A DNA stretch of 64,000 nucleotides, from contig JAGNLV010000001.1 of NCBI GenBank assembly GCA_017999435.1, forward strand, positions 1,210,746 through 1,274,745, given 5' to 3'. This stretch comes from Candidatus Zixiibacteriota bacterium (GTDB taxonomy: Bacteria; Zixibacteria; MSB-5A5; GN15; FEB-12). The notes under the pieces are model-generated. The model did no database searches. It saw only the letters and a program-made list of their open reading frames with translations, and had not been told where the DNA came from. Shown piece by piece: positions 18,372-27,855 of this stretch (positions are counted from its first letter, which is position 1; every line of letters starts with the position of its first letter). Position numbers and translations under genes: made by a program.

Positions 18372-18992
18372 GTGAGGAACGTCCGGGTCAGACGAGGCGT
18401 GTTGACGGCCGCGGCGGCGCTCTGCTTCGCGTCCGGCGCCCCGCAGGCCGACCGGTCGGCCAAGGCCGAGCGCCCTTGCAACCATTCCGTCACCATCGAC
18501 GCCGTCACCTACGACGTGCCGGAGCGGTGGTGCGAGCGCTATGTTCCGCCCCATGAGCGGGCGGCGGCCGACACGCTCGTGGCCCTACCGAAAGATCTCT
18601 GCGACAACGGCAGCCGGATCTACGTCACCCGCGCCACCCGCGAGGCGTTTGTCCGCATGGCCGAGGCGGCCCGCAAAGCCGGCATCCGCTTCCGCGTCGA
18701 CTCCGGGTACCGTTCCCCGGCCTATCAGAAGCGGGTGATCCGGCGCCGCATGGCCGAGGGGCAGACCTTCCACCAGGTCGTGCGTTTCGTCGCTCCGCCC
18801 GGCTTCTCCCAGCACCACACGGCGCGCGCGCTCGATCTCGTGCCGAGCGAGGCCCGTTTCGTCCATACCGACGCCTACAAGTGGCTCACCCGGCACGCCG
18901 CCGATTTCGGCTTTGTCGAATCCTACCCGAAACCGGTGGAGAAGTCCGACTACGACTACTGGGAATCGTGGCACTGGTACTATCGGGAGTAG
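18372..18992 (+). CDS. VanY-like D,D-carboxypeptidase (peptidase M15B)
   Basis: 206 residues starting at a GTG, with a short signal-like N-terminus (VLTAAAALCFASGAPQA). The M15B zinc site is visible: VDSGYRS, then SQHHTARALDL, which carries the S-x-H-x-x-x-x-A-x-D ligands (about residues 140-150), and the closing WHW near residue 203. Such enzymes trim the terminal D-Ala of peptidoglycan stem peptides in the periplasm. The protein probably works in cell-wall turnover; neighbours give no sign of a vancomycin-resistance cluster. Confidence 0.88.
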   Translation: MRNVRVRRGVLTAAAALCFASGAPQADRSAKAERPCNHSVTIDAVTYDVPERWCERYVPPHERAAADTLVALPKDLCDNGSRIYVTRATREAFVRMAEAARKAGIRFRVDSGYRSPAYQKRVIRRRMAEGQTFHQVVRFVAPPGFSQHHTARALDLVPSEARFVHTDAYKWLTRHAADFGFVESYPKPVEKSDYDYWESWHWYYRE

Positions 18993-19113
18993 AACCGCCG
19001 CCGGATGCGGGCGGCGATTGCACCGGTCGGGGTGATGGGCGCGCCGCAATTCTCGGGCCCGGCAACTGTCGAAAATCTCCGCGGGGCGTGCGGACCCCCC
19101 TTCGGCCCGGCGA

Positions 19114-19629
19114 CTACTCCATCTCGACCTGCACGTGATCGAGCAGCCGCCATCCCTGGCGCTCCGGGACGAGGCAGGTGAAATACACTTCCTCCGCCCT
19201 GGCCGTCTCCCACGAGGTCTCCTCGATCGTCAGCCCCTCGTTCACTCTCACGGTCTCCACCAGATCGAACCGCCCGGTCTGTTCGTTGCCGGGCAGAAAG
19301 CGGAAGAACACGGCCGTTCCGGCGATTTGCCGCGGCGGCGCCGCTTTCCCCGGCGGCGTCACCTGGATGAGACTGAAATCCTCCAGCGATTCGTACTGGG
19401 TTTCATACGAGGGGAGGTCAAAGACGGCCTGTGCGGGTTTGGGCAGGGAGGCGCGGATCGGTTCGATCACCAGGAGGCGGTAGAGCGTATCGCACAGCCG
19501 CTCCCAGTCGTCGAATCCGGTCAAGTCGTCGTCCAGAATGCGGGCCGCCCGCATCGACGGCACCGAGGCGTTGAGGGCGGACAGGAAATTGCGCACCAGC
19601 GCATCAACAGTCGTCGCCCAGGCCGCCAT
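19114..19629 (-). CDS. Conserved-looking hypothetical protein
   Basis: 171 residues with no signal peptide and no membrane segment. The N-terminal half is helical (VDALVRNFLSALN); the C-terminal half reads as a beta sheet (AVFFRFLPGNEQTGRFDLVE, VYFTCLVPERQGWRLLDHVQV), resembling in rhythm small NTF2-like or stress proteins, but no diagnostic motif is present. Its ATG lies 3 bases after the stop of the upstream exported protein, so the two are co-transcribed and may act together. Confidence 0.65.
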   Translation of the reverse strand: MAAWATTVDALVRNFLSALNASVPSMRAARILDDDLTGFDDWERLCDTLYRLLVIEPIRASLPKPAQAVFDLPSYETQYESLEDFSLIQVTPPGKAAPPRQIAGTAVFFRFLPGNEQTGRFDLVETVRVNEGLTIEETSWETARAEEVYFTCLVPERQGWRLLDHVQVEME

Positions 19630-19632
19630 CGC

Positions 19633-20142
19633 TCACTTTACCCGCCAGAGACTGAACCGCGCCCGGGTCGTTTTCAACTGCGTCTGCGGATCGGTGGCGG
19701 TCAGGTGAAAATTGAGCGTGTCCCGGTGGGGGAAAGTCACGGTCACCTGGTAGTTGCGGCTCTTCCACAGCCGGTCGGCCGCGATCACGCCGTCGCGCCA
19801 TTGGCCGTAGTACATCGAATGCTGCCCCCAGTTGTCCCACACCTCCCACGACACCGAGTCGGTTGCGAGGTCGTACCGGAGCAGCCCGGAATCGGAGTAC
19901 GGGACAAGGAACTTCGACCCCGACATCGTGGTCTTGACCAGGTCCCGCTTCGCATCGTAGACGAACTCCCCTTCCCCTTCCACCTCGACCTCAAGATCGG
20001 TGACCGGCATGAGGAACATCCCCTCGCCTTCCCACGAACCGGCGAGTCCTTTCAGATCGAACTTAGCGGCCGGCCGCGCTGCGGCGGCGAGCACGGCTCC
20101 CAGAAGCGCAGACAACAGGATGCGGCGAACCATCGTACCCAT
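19633..20142 (-). CDS. Exported hypothetical protein, lipocalin-like
   Basis: 169 residues from the ATG at 20142, with GGAAAGG about 5 bases upstream. The signal peptide is MGTMVRRILLSALLGAVLAA. The mature part opens with LAGSWEGEGMF and continues as alternating beta strands (EVEGEGEFVYDAKRDLVKTT), which resembles DUF1579 or lipocalin-like barrels; this is shape-level resemblance only. It is followed at once by the hypothetical gene at 19114-19629. A longer frame upstream is arginine- and proline-rich and overlaps the terminator at 20262, so I reject it. Confidence 0.68.
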   Translation of the reverse strand: MGTMVRRILLSALLGAVLAAAARPAAKFDLKGLAGSWEGEGMFLMPVTDLEVEVEGEGEFVYDAKRDLVKTTMSGSKFLVPYSDSGLLRYDLATDSVSWEVWDNWGQHSMYYGQWRDGVIAADRLWKSRNYQVTVTFPHRDTLNFHLTATDPQTQLKTTRARFSLWRVK

Positions 20143-20261
20143 ACCACCTTTCCGTCCTTCTTGTGCGGGGAATATATCATGCCCTTTGTAACCGGCAAGG
20201 TTGAATTGGTTCGGGGGCCGGGTTTTCGGCGCCGGGGCGCGCCCGTTTGCCCCTCTCCGAC

Positions 20262-20283
20262 AAAGGGCCGCCGAAGGCGGCCC
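20262..20283 (-). terminator. Terminator hairpin after the CBM9-like dockerin gene
   Basis: On the minus strand GGGCCGCC and GGCGGCCC flank TTC (a C-TTCG-G type tetraloop), followed by TTTG. It lies 25 bases past the stop at 20308. Confidence 0.7.
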
Positions 20284-20307
20284 CTGTGATTCGAACGGCA
20301 TGATCCG

Positions 20308-21945
20308 CTAGCGAGCGCACGGGGGCGGACCGCCCCGCAGGAGATATGCAACCAGGCTGCTGAGATCGGTGACCGTAATTCCCCCGTCGCAGTCCACATC
20401 CCCCAACTCGACCGGCTGCGGCGCCCGGCCGCCGCGAAAAACGTACCCGACCAGGAACGTCACATCCGCCACGCTTGCCGTCCCATCCCCGTTCACGTCC
20501 CCCGACCGGTGGCCGATTATCGTAACCTCGCCTTCGATATTCACCGGCGCACCGTCCCGGAATTCCCCCGTCACCGTGTATGGCGCCCGGGCCGTGTCCC
20601 AGACCAGTCCGTACCCCTGGAGAAACGTCCGGGCGGGAAAAAGCGCTGTCACCACGCTGCCCGCGAACCCCGGGCATTTCAAGTGCCCCGCGCAGACCGT
20701 CGGCTGGACAGCTCCGTTGACCCGCAGAGAGCTCAGCCGAATGTCGCCGGCGGCGCGGTCCGGCAGGTTGCCGATAACGAGCGTATCCATGACGGGTGTC
20801 ACGGCGTTTGACAGGAAAGCATACTGCGGCTGCGGGGTCAGCCGCGCGGGATCGGCCCCGCACGCTTGCCGGGCCGCATTGAATTGAATCTCATCGTACG
20901 ACAGCCACCCGAAATCCCAGTCGTAGTACGCCGACCTGACGGACACTTCCGCTTCTTCCGCAAGGCGACCGAGCAGCTCAAGCGGTATCCTTCCCTCGAT
21001 GACGCGACCCGACACCGCCGGCGGTTCGAGCATCGTTTCCTGCTGCGTCATGTTGTTCCAGAAGTACATTTCCCAGGTGGACTCGATTCTGATGCTGCAC
21101 GTACTGTCGGTACCGCTAATATACCAGACAATCGAATAGCGGTCCCAGAGCGTCCCGCTGTGCGGAAAGGCGGCGTCGCCGACACATTCTATCCGGAAGT
21201 AGTAGTAGTCCGAATCATGGCAGAGATAGACCCGATCCAGTTCGGCCGCCGGGGTGCTGGTCCCGTCATCGCGCCTGTCCTGAGCCATGAGATACATGTA
21301 TGGCCAGTCTTCGAAATCTCCCCCAATGGCAACTGTTCCGCACCGAATCGGCATCCACTTTCCGTAGGGCGAGCGCGCCAGAATGATGGAATCCGCGTCC
21401 GGTCCCCCCATGCCGCCAAGCGTGTCCGCCCGGTAGATCAGGGTCAGCGCGCCACCCAGCTCCGGCGGCAGGTCAAGCAGAACCGTATCATTCGCAAACG
21501 TGCCGTCGGCGACAAACCAGGTCGAGGTATCGGTATCCATCCAGAGCTGCACCGCCGAGCCCTCGTGGACAAACCTCGGAATTTCCCTCCCTCCGTCGAC
21601 ATTCGCCCACCACCCGTTGAGATCCACCGGGTACCTGACGATCGTCATGGGATTCCCTTCCTCGTTCAGACCGCTCAGCGTGTCCCCATGGTACACGAGA
21701 ATCACCGTGTCGGCAGGCGTCGGGTAGGCCCACAGCGTATCGTTGGCAAAGACGCCCGGGGCGATGAGTGTCCCGTCCCCGTCGAGTATAGTGACATCGA
21801 CCCCCTGCTGCACCAACCGGATGAAATGCCCGTTGTCCTCGATCACCCTCCACCAGCCCGTGAGATCCGTGAGCCGGCTCGCCCCGGCCGTGCTCGCAAG
21901 CGCCGCGACCCCCGCCAGGAGGGCGGCCCGCACGCATGCTTTCAT
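20308..21945 (-). CDS. Secreted protein with duplicated N-terminal domain, CBM9-like domain and dockerin-like C-terminus
   Basis: 545 residues. The signal peptide MKACVRAALLAGVAALAST is followed by two copies of an about 85-residue unit (LTGWWRVIEDNG and LNGWWANVDGGR starts; GVFANDTLWAYP and GTFANDTVLLDLP; YHGDTLSG and YRADTLGG). The middle (about 195-330) looks like a CBM9/DOMON sandwich (IGGDFEDWP, YYYFRIECVG). The last 65 residues are a dockerin-like pair whose loops fit the 12-residue pattern exactly (DVNGDGTASVAD and DVDCDGGITVTD), ending in FRGG or LRGG. No catalytic motif is seen, so it may be a binding or accessory protein held outside the cell. Confidence 0.8.
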   Translation of the reverse strand: MKACVRAALLAGVAALASTAGASRLTDLTGWWRVIEDNGHFIRLVQQGVDVTILDGDGTLIAPGVFANDTLWAYPTPADTVILVYHGDTLSGLNEEGNPMTIVRYPVDLNGWWANVDGGREIPRFVHEGSAVQLWMDTDTSTWFVADGTFANDTVLLDLPPELGGALTLIYRADTLGGMGGPDADSIILARSPYGKWMPIRCGTVAIGGDFEDWPYMYLMAQDRRDDGTSTPAAELDRVYLCHDSDYYYFRIECVGDAAFPHSGTLWDRYSIVWYISGTDSTCSIRIESTWEMYFWNNMTQQETMLEPPAVSGRVIEGRIPLELLGRLAEEAEVSVRSAYYDWDFGWLSYDEIQFNAARQACGADPARLTPQPQYAFLSNAVTPVMDTLVIGNLPDRAAGDIRLSSLRVNGAVQPTVCAGHLKCPGFAGSVVTALFPARTFLQGYGLVWDTARAPYTVTGEFRDGAPVNIEGEVTIIGHRSGDVNGDGTASVADVTFLVGYVFRGGRAPQPVELGDVDCDGGITVTDLSSLVAYLLRGGPPPCAR

Positions 21946-22111
21946 ATTACTCCTCCTGCGTCAAACTAGCCCTGCCGGAATCGTCGGTGTCAATCGAGGG
22001 AAAAGGACTTATGGGACCTGCCGTAACTATAACCGGCGCGGTCCATTTTGTCAAGACCGAGGGCGCTGTTCGAGCGAGGGGCCAAAGCCGCGCGTGCCGA
22101 CGGGCCTCGGG

Positions 22112-23587
22112 TCAGGCGCCGGGCACGGGAGCGGTCCTTTCGGTCCAGCCGTCCAGCGCCGCCGCGACTTCGGCCATCATCTGCGGGCGATCCTCGCGCC
22201 GCTTCGCCAACATGAGCCGCACCAGTCGATCGAGCGGTTCCGGTACGCCCGGCGCCCACTGCGCCAGCGGCGCCGGGTCGCCCACCAGGTGCTGCGCGAG
22301 TATGCCGCTCGTCTCTCCGGCGAACGGCGGCCGCCCCGCCAGCAGCTCGTACAGGGTGATGCCGAGGGAGTAGATGTCGGACCGCTCGTCGAGCCCCTCG
22401 CCGCTGCACTGCTCGGGGCTCATGTAGGCGGGTGAGCCGAGGGTCGATCCCGCTTGTGTCAGCGTCGCCTCGCGAGCCAGCTTGGCGATGCCGAAATCCG
22501 AGAGCTTGGCCCGCCGGTCGGCGGTCAGCAGGATGTTGGCCGGCTTGATATCGCGGTGGATGATTCCCTCTCGGTGCGCTACCGCCAATCCGTCGGCGAT
22601 CCCGCAGATCATCCGCGCCGCCTCGGCCGGCTCGAGGCGCCCGTGCGTTTTCAGATAATCCGCGAGCGAACCCCCGTCGAGGTACTCAAGCACCATCCAG
22701 ATCTCTTCGCCGACCGCAATGAGGTCGAACACCTGCACGATGTGCGGGTGCGACAGCCGGGCCAGCGCCCGCGCCTCCTGGCGGAAGCGCTCGCTGTAGA
22801 CCGACTCGCCGACGAGCCGCGCGGCGAGCCGCTTGAGCGCCACCGGGCGGTCGAGCACCTGGTCATGGCCGCGATAGACTATGCCCATCGCCCCTTGGCC
22901 GAGTTTCTCCTCCAACCGGTAGCGGCGGTCGAGACCCGGCGGCGCCGGCCCTTCCGCGCCCGCCCGGGTGGGCGGGGCCAAGGTGTCCGCCGGGGTCGCG
23001 GCGCATGTCGCGGCGGCATCGGCCGCTCCGCCCGGAGCGCACAGCCGGGCCTGCACCCGCCGCCGGGCCTCCCGATCGAGCGTCAGCACCAGCGCGGCCC
23101 GATACAGCCGCCGGCTGCGATCGGGCGCCGTTTCGGCCAGACGCTCGGCCTCGTGCTCCCACCGGCGGGCACATGCCTCCGCCGCGGCGAGCCGGTCCGG
23201 CAATTCGCGGCGCCACCGGAGAAACACGACCCCGCCGACGCCCGCCCAGGCCGCCAGCATGAGCAGGCGCGTGACCGCGAGAGCCGCCGGACGAGGCTTC
23301 TCCCGCTTCACCAGCCCGAGCATCTTGCTCTGTCTGACCGGGGGGAGAACCTGCCGGACGCCGACTTCCACCGCCGGCTTCACCGCCGCCACTATCACGG
23401 CCGCCAGCAGCAGCGCGACCAGCCAGGTTCGATATGCGGTGACCACAGCATAAACGAGCACCGGCGGTCTCCTTAGCAGCGGCCCCAGCGGCGCGCGGGA
23501 CACGGGAGCGGTGATTCTTATGGACGCTTGGTCAAACTGCGGACGTGTCGCCATAGTCCATTGATCGACATTCCCAGGCGGCGTCAT
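22112..23587 (-). CDS. Membrane-anchored Ser/Thr protein kinase (Hanks type)
   Basis: About 491 residues. Two hydrophobic segments near the N-terminus (TWLVALLLAAVIVAAV and LMLAAWAGVGGVVFL) precede an acidic linker and a complete eukaryotic-like kinase domain. Motifs in order: P-loop LGQGAMGIVYRG, VALKRL (Lys), HREGIIHRDIKPANIL (catalytic loop), SDFGIAK (DFG) and SPEQ. The kinase is in the C-terminal half and has no PASTA repeats, so the signal probably comes from the short extracellular or linker part. The start is uncertain: ATG at 23587, 23554 or 23695; I reject the longest because its first 36 residues are arginine-rich and look non-coding. Confidence 0.87.
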   Translation of the reverse strand: MTPPGNVDQWTMATRPQFDQASIRITAPVSRAPLGPLLRRPPVLVYAVVTAYRTWLVALLLAAVIVAAVKPAVEVGVRQVLPPVRQSKMLGLVKREKPRPAALAVTRLLMLAAWAGVGGVVFLRWRRELPDRLAAAEACARRWEHEAERLAETAPDRSRRLYRAALVLTLDREARRRVQARLCAPGGAADAAATCAATPADTLAPPTRAGAEGPAPPGLDRRYRLEEKLGQGAMGIVYRGHDQVLDRPVALKRLAARLVGESVYSERFRQEARALARLSHPHIVQVFDLIAVGEEIWMVLEYLDGGSLADYLKTHGRLEPAEAARMICGIADGLAVAHREGIIHRDIKPANILLTADRRAKLSDFGIAKLAREATLTQAGSTLGSPAYMSPEQCSGEGLDERSDIYSLGITLYELLAGRPPFAGETSGILAQHLVGDPAPLAQWAPGVPEPLDRLVRLMLAKRREDRPQMMAEVAAALDGWTERTAPVPGA

Positions 23588-23741
23588 AAGCGATCGGCCT
23601 CGGCTAGCCGCACGTCGGGCAGCGCGGCCGGCGGAAGCCCGATGCCGCCACCCGTCCGCCGTTCGGGAAGCGGCCGCTAATACATTGTCGCACAATCGGA
23701 TAATGCCAGGCTTTCGGCGGTTTTTTATTGCTATTCGCGCA

Positions 23742-23747
23742 TATAAT
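23742..23747 (+). promoter_or_regulatory. Possible -10 element of gyrA
   Basis: A perfect TATAAT stands 65 bases before the gyrA ATG in the divergent region with the kinase gene. No convincing -35 lies 16-18 bases upstream; the sequence there is a T-run. Confidence 0.4.
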
Positions 23748-23812
23748 GGTTAGCTTATCGTCAGCGTATCGTGGACTTTACGACTGCAAGATAGAAGGGA
23801 CCTTCGGCGGCC

Positions 23813-26245
23813 ATGACAATGGAGCGGCAAAAGATAGAGACGATCTTCCTCGAAGAGGAGATGAAGCACTCCTACCTGGATTACTCGATGTCGGTGATCA
23901 CCAATCGGGCGCTGCCCGACATCCGCGACGGGCTTAAGCCGTCGAACCGACGCATCCTGGTGGCGATGAACGATCTGAATTTGGCGCCCGGACGGCCGCA
24001 CCGTAAGTGCGCCAAGATCTGCGGCGACACCTCGGGAAATTACCATCCCCACGGCGAGCAGGTGGTGTACCCGACGCTCGTGCGCATGGCGCAGGATTTC
24101 AACATGCGCTATCCGCTGGTGGACGGCCAGGGAAACTTTGGCTCGATCGACGGCGACGGCGCGGCGGCCATGCGGTACACGGAAGCCCGCCTGACACCGA
24201 TGGCGATGGAGATGCTCGACGATCTGAAAAAAGAGACCGTCGACTTCATGCCCAACTACGACAGCACGCGGGAGGAGCCGGTGGTCCTGCCGGCCAAGTT
24301 CCCCAATCTCCTGTGCAACGGCACCTCCGGCATCGCCGTAGGCATGGCGACCAACATTCCGCCGCACAACCTCAACGAGATCGCCGAGGCCATCATCCGC
24401 GTGATCGACGATCCCGAGTGTACGAACGACGACCTCATGGAGATTGTCCCCGGCCCCGATTTCCCCACCGGCGGGATCATCAACGGCCGCGACGGCATCC
24501 GCGAGGCCTACCGCACCGGCAAGGGGCACGTGTACGTGCGCGCCCGCGCCGCCATCGAGCGCATGAAGAACGGCAAGGACGCCATCATCGTCTCCGAAAT
24601 CCCCTTCCAGGTCAACAAGACCAACCTGCTGGAGAAGATCGCCGAGCTTGTGCGCGACAAGAAGATCGACGGCATCGCCGACCTCCGCGACGAGTCCGAC
24701 CGCGACGGCATGCGCATTTTCATCGAGCTCAAGCGCGACATTCCGCCCGACGTCGTCCTCAACCAGCTCTTCACCCACACGACCATGCAGACCACCTTCT
24801 CGGTCAACATGCTCGGGCTCGACCACGGCGTGCCGAAACAGATGAGCCTCAAACAGCTCATCCGGGCGTTTGTCGACCACCGCCACGAAGTGGTCGTGCG
24901 GCGCACCCAGTACGACCTGCGCAAGGCCGAGGAGCGGGCCCACATCCTCGAGGGCTACCGCATCGCGCTGGACCACATCGACGAAGTCATCGCCCTCATC
25001 CGGAAGTCGAAAGACACGCCGACCGCGCACGCCGGGCTGATGAAGAAGTTCGGCCTGTCGGACGTCCAGGCGACCGCGATCCTCGAGATGCGCCTCCAGC
25101 GCCTCACCGGCCTCGAGCGGCAGAAGATCGAGGACGAGTACCGCGAGCTGATCCAGAAGATCTCCGAGTACCGCGCCATTCTGGAGTCCCAGGCGCTCCG
25201 CATGCAGATCGTCAAGGATGAAACGCGCGGCCTGGCGGAGAAGTACGGCGACGCCCGGCGCACCGAGATCCAGGACGCGGCCGAGGAGCTCAGCGTCGAG
25301 GACCTCATCGCCGAAGAGGAAATGGTCATCACCATCTCCCACCAGGGCTACGTCAAGCGCCTCTCGGTGAGCGGCTACCGGCGCCAGCAGCGCGGCGGCA
25401 TGGGCGTCCGCGGCATCGAAACCAAAGAGGACGACTGGGCCGAACACCTCTTCGTCGCCTCCACCCACGACTACGTCCTGTTCTTCTCCAACAAGGGCCG
25501 CTGCTACTGGGTGAAAGTGCACGAGATCCCGGTGGGCGGGCGGCTGGCCAAGGGCAAGCCGATCGTCAACCTCGTCCAGATGGAGAAAGACGAGAACATC
25601 ACCGCCTTCACCCGCGTCCGCGACTTCTCCCCCGACCGCTTCGTCGTCTTCGCCACGCGCCAGGGGGTGGTCAAGAAGGTCGCTCTCGACTCATTCTCCC
25701 ACCCGCGCGTCACCGGCGTCAATGCCATCACCCTCCCGGTCGAGGATGAACTCATCGAGGCCTGTCTCAGCGACGGCACCTACGACATCATCCTGGCCAC
25801 CCGCAAGGGGATGGCGATCCGCTTCAAAGAGGAGAAAGTCCGCGCCATGGGCCGCACCGCCTACGGCGTCAAGGGGATCACCCTCGGCAAGAAAGACTAC
25901 ACCATCGGGATGGTGGTCGTCAAACGCGACAGCACCATCCTCACGGTCTGCGAGAACGGCTACGGCAAACGGACCTCGGTCGACGAGTACCGCATCACCA
26001 ACCGCGGCGGCAAGGGCATCATCAACATCAAGAGCAGCGAGCGCAACGGGGAGGTGGTCGCGATCAAGGAGGTCCTCGACCAGGACGAACTGATCCTCAT
26101 CACCCGCAAGGGCGTGACGTGCCGCACCGCGGTCAAGGGGATCAGCGTCATCGGCCGCAACACCCAGGGCGTGCGGCTCATGCAGCTGCGCGATGACGAC
26201 ACCGTGATCGACGTCGCCCACGTGGTCACCGACGAATCGCAGTGA
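23813..26245 (+). CDS. gyrA: DNA gyrase subunit A
   Basis: 810 residues covering the breakage-reunion domain and the C-terminal DNA-wrapping propeller. The catalytic pair Arg121-Tyr122 ([11 protein letters not shown]) has the same numbering as in E. coli. A GyrA-box-like [10 protein letters not shown] (near 524) supports gyrase rather than topoisomerase IV. The quinolone-determining loop reads [11 protein letters not shown]: positions equivalent to E. coli Ser83 and Asp87 are Gln and Pro. It acts with GyrB, not in this window, to introduce negative supercoils using ATP. A TATAAT stands 65 bases upstream. It is transcribed away from the kinase and is probably monocistronic or followed by the small PGPGW gene. 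Confidence 0.92.
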   Translation: MTMERQKIETIFLEEEMKHSYLDYSMSVITNRALPDIRDGLKPSNRRILVAMNDLNLAPGRPHRKCAKICGDTSGNYHPHGEQVVYPTLVRMAQDFNMRYPLVDGQGNFGSIDGDGAAAMRYTEARLTPMAMEMLDDLKKETVDFMPNYDSTREEPVVLPAKFPNLLCNGTSGIAVGMATNIPPHNLNEIAEAIIRVIDDPECTNDDLMEIVPGPDFPTGGIINGRDGIREAYRTGKGHVYVRARAAIERMKNGKDAIIVSEIPFQVNKTNLLEKIAELVRDKKIDGIADLRDESDRDGMRIFIELKRDIPPDVVLNQLFTHTTMQTTFSVNMLGLDHGVPKQMSLKQLIRAFVDHRHEVVVRRTQYDLRKAEERAHILEGYRIALDHIDEVIALIRKSKDTPTAHAGLMKKFGLSDVQATAILEMRLQRLTGLERQKIEDEYRELIQKISEYRAILESQALRMQIVKDETRGLAEKYGDARRTEIQDAAEELSVEDLIAEEEMVITISHQGYVKRLSVSGYRRQQRGGMGVRGIETKEDDWAEHLFVASTHDYVLFFSNKGRCYWVKVHEIPVGGRLAKGKPIVNLVQMEKDENITAFTRVRDFSPDRFVVFATRQGVVKKVALDSFSHPRVTGVNAITLPVEDELIEACLSDGTYDIILATRKGMAIRFKEEKVRAMGRTAYGVKGITLGKKDYTIGMVVVKRDSTILTVCENGYGKRTSVDEYRITNRGGKGIINIKSSERNGEVVAIKEVLDQDELILITRKGVTCRTAVKGISVIGRNTQGVRLMQLRDDDTVIDVAHVVTDESQ

Positions 26246-26315
26246 GCGGGCGCCGGCCGCCCCGCCTCTCACCGACCCGGGACTGCTCCCGGCGTACCGG
26301 TGACCGGGGGAAGCG

Positions 26316-26564
26316 ATGATTGCCGGAACGATAAGACAAGTGCGAAGGCTGGTCGTCGCCGTGATCGGTTTCACGGTGCTCGCGCTCGGCGTAGCTCTCC
26401 TGGTGCTGCCCGGCCCGGCGTTTCTCGTCATTCCGGCCGGCCTCGGCATCCTCTCCCTTGAGTTCGTGTGGGCGCGCAACCTGCTGCGCCGGCTGCGCCG
26501 CAAGCTCACCGGGCAGCCCCCGGCCGACCCTGCGCCCCCGCGCTCCACGGGCCTCGGGGGCTGA
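26316..26564 (+). CDS. Small PGPGW-type transmembrane protein
   Basis: 82 residues with two closely spaced hydrophobic segments (VVAVIGFTVLALGVALLVL and FLVIPAGLGILSL) around LPGPAFLVIPAG, close to the motif that names the PGPGW family. A basic stretch (ARNLLRRLRRKL) and a Pro-rich tail follow, probably cytoplasmic. The family's function is unknown. It starts 70 bases after gyrA and faces the TerC gene tail to tail. Confidence 0.8.
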   Translation: MIAGTIRQVRRLVVAVIGFTVLALGVALLVLPGPAFLVIPAGLGILSLEFVWARNLLRRLRRKLTGQPPADPAPPRSTGLGG

Positions 26565-26592
26565 CCTCCCGGACCGGCCGGAACTTTCCGAC

Positions 26593-27588
26593 TTACGCGG
26601 GAATCTCGGGCAGGGCCGGCGGATCGCCGGGCGCGACCGCGCGTTTCGGCCAAACCAGCGAAGCGGCGATCGACACCGCGATGATCAGTCCCACCGCCCC
26701 CAGAGAGATGCCGATCGGAACCTTGTAGATATCCGAGAGGATCATTTTGATCCCGACAAAGACGAGGATGACCGACAGGCCGTAGTGGAGGTGGTGGAAC
26801 AGCCGCATCACGCCCGCCAGCGCGAAGTAGAGCGAGCGCAATCCGAGAATCGCGAACACGTTGGCCGTGAACACCAAGAACGGATCCTTCGTCACCGCGA
26901 AAATCGCCGGTATCGAATCGACCGCGAATATGATGTCGCTGGACTCCACGAGGAGGAGCACAACGAACAAAGGCGTCGCCAGCCGGCGGCCCGCCGCTCT
27001 GACGAAAAAGCGCTTCCCCCGGTAATCCTTTGTGACCCCGACGAACCTCCGAAAGAGTCGCAGCACCGGGTTCCGCTCCGGGTGGAACTGCTTGTCTTTC
27101 GCCCAGGCCATCTTGATCCCCGTGAACACCAGGAAAGCGCCGAAGAGGTAGATGATGGCGTGGAATTTCGCGATCAGGAGGGCGCCCAGGGCGATGAAAA
27201 ACGCCCGGAACACGAGCGCCCCGAGAATCCCCCAGAACAACACCCGGTGCTGGTATATCGGAGCCACGTTGAAGTACGAGAAGATGAGGAGGAAGACGAA
27301 GACGTTGTCGATGCTCAGCGACTTCTCGATGAGGTAGCCGGTGAGAAACTCCAGCGCCGCCGGAGTGCCCCGCCCGGGCGAGACCGTCTCGTACCGGTAG
27401 TACACGAACGCCATGAACGCGAGCGCCAGCACGATCCACACCGCCGTCCAGGCAAACGACTCCCGCATGCTGACCACGTGGTCGCGCCGGTGAAAGACGC
27501 CGAGATCCAGAGCCAGCATCCCGAGCACAAAAGCGGTGAATGCTCCGTAGAGCAAATAGTGATTCTGTAAAAAAGTCTCCATCTCCAC
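26593..27588 (-). CDS. TerC/Alx-family integral membrane protein
   Basis: 331 residues with about nine hydrophobic segments. TerC family marks are SIDNVFVFLLIFSYF in the first half and LLLVESSDIIFAVDSIPAI in the second, whose Asp residues are thought to bind metal in the membrane; GLRSLYFAL follows. Members such as E. coli Alx export Mn2+ and others take part in tellurium resistance or metal loading of exported enzymes. AAGGGTGGAG lies just before the start; the second Met (27582) could also be used. I see no clear yybP-ykoY riboswitch upstream. Confidence 0.9.
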   Translation of the reverse strand: MEMETFLQNHYLLYGAFTAFVLGMLALDLGVFHRRDHVVSMRESFAWTAVWIVLALAFMAFVYYRYETVSPGRGTPAALEFLTGYLIEKSLSIDNVFVFLLIFSYFNVAPIYQHRVLFWGILGALVFRAFFIALGALLIAKFHAIIYLFGAFLVFTGIKMAWAKDKQFHPERNPVLRLFRRFVGVTKDYRGKRFFVRAAGRRLATPLFVVLLLVESSDIIFAVDSIPAIFAVTKDPFLVFTANVFAILGLRSLYFALAGVMRLFHHLHYGLSVILVFVGIKMILSDIYKVPIGISLGAVGLIIAVSIAASLVWPKRAVAPGDPPALPEIPA

Positions 27589-27796
27589 CCTTCGCGGGAC
27601 AGACCTAACAACCCCTCCCCCGGTGCCCGGTTCCGTCCTCGCGCATCGACCGCGCGAACGATCAGCCGCGAGCCTTCGCGGCGCCGGCCGTCGGAGGCAG
27701 CCCTAAGATATTGTGGGTTAGTATCTTAAGAGGGGGCATAGTCTCCAAACAAAAAAAATCCGGAAATCTCCGAATCTTTTCGTTTTACTTAACGTA

Positions 27797-27825
27797 TTTT
27801 ATGTGTAACATAAAACACTTTATGT
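27797..27825. promoter_or_regulatory. Likely operator of the Xre regulator
   Basis: TTTTATGT and ACATAAAA form a perfect 8-3-8 inverted repeat (27797-27815), and a further half site TTTATGT lies at 27819-27825. It sits 31 bases before the GTG of the small Xre-type regulator, in an AT-rich patch, as expected for autoregulation. Confidence 0.55.
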
Positions 27826-27855
27826 AATTCGCACTGTCAACCGCAGAGACCAACC

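Noticed and set aside
23750-25522. A 590-codon minus-strand frame opposite gyrA
   Set aside because: Antisense shadow of gyrA with no motif; the plus-strand GyrA is unmistakable.
27589-27720. A yybP-ykoY Mn riboswitch before the TerC gene
   Set aside because: I could not find the conserved GGGGAGUAG-type segments or the three-way junction order in the 130 bases upstream.
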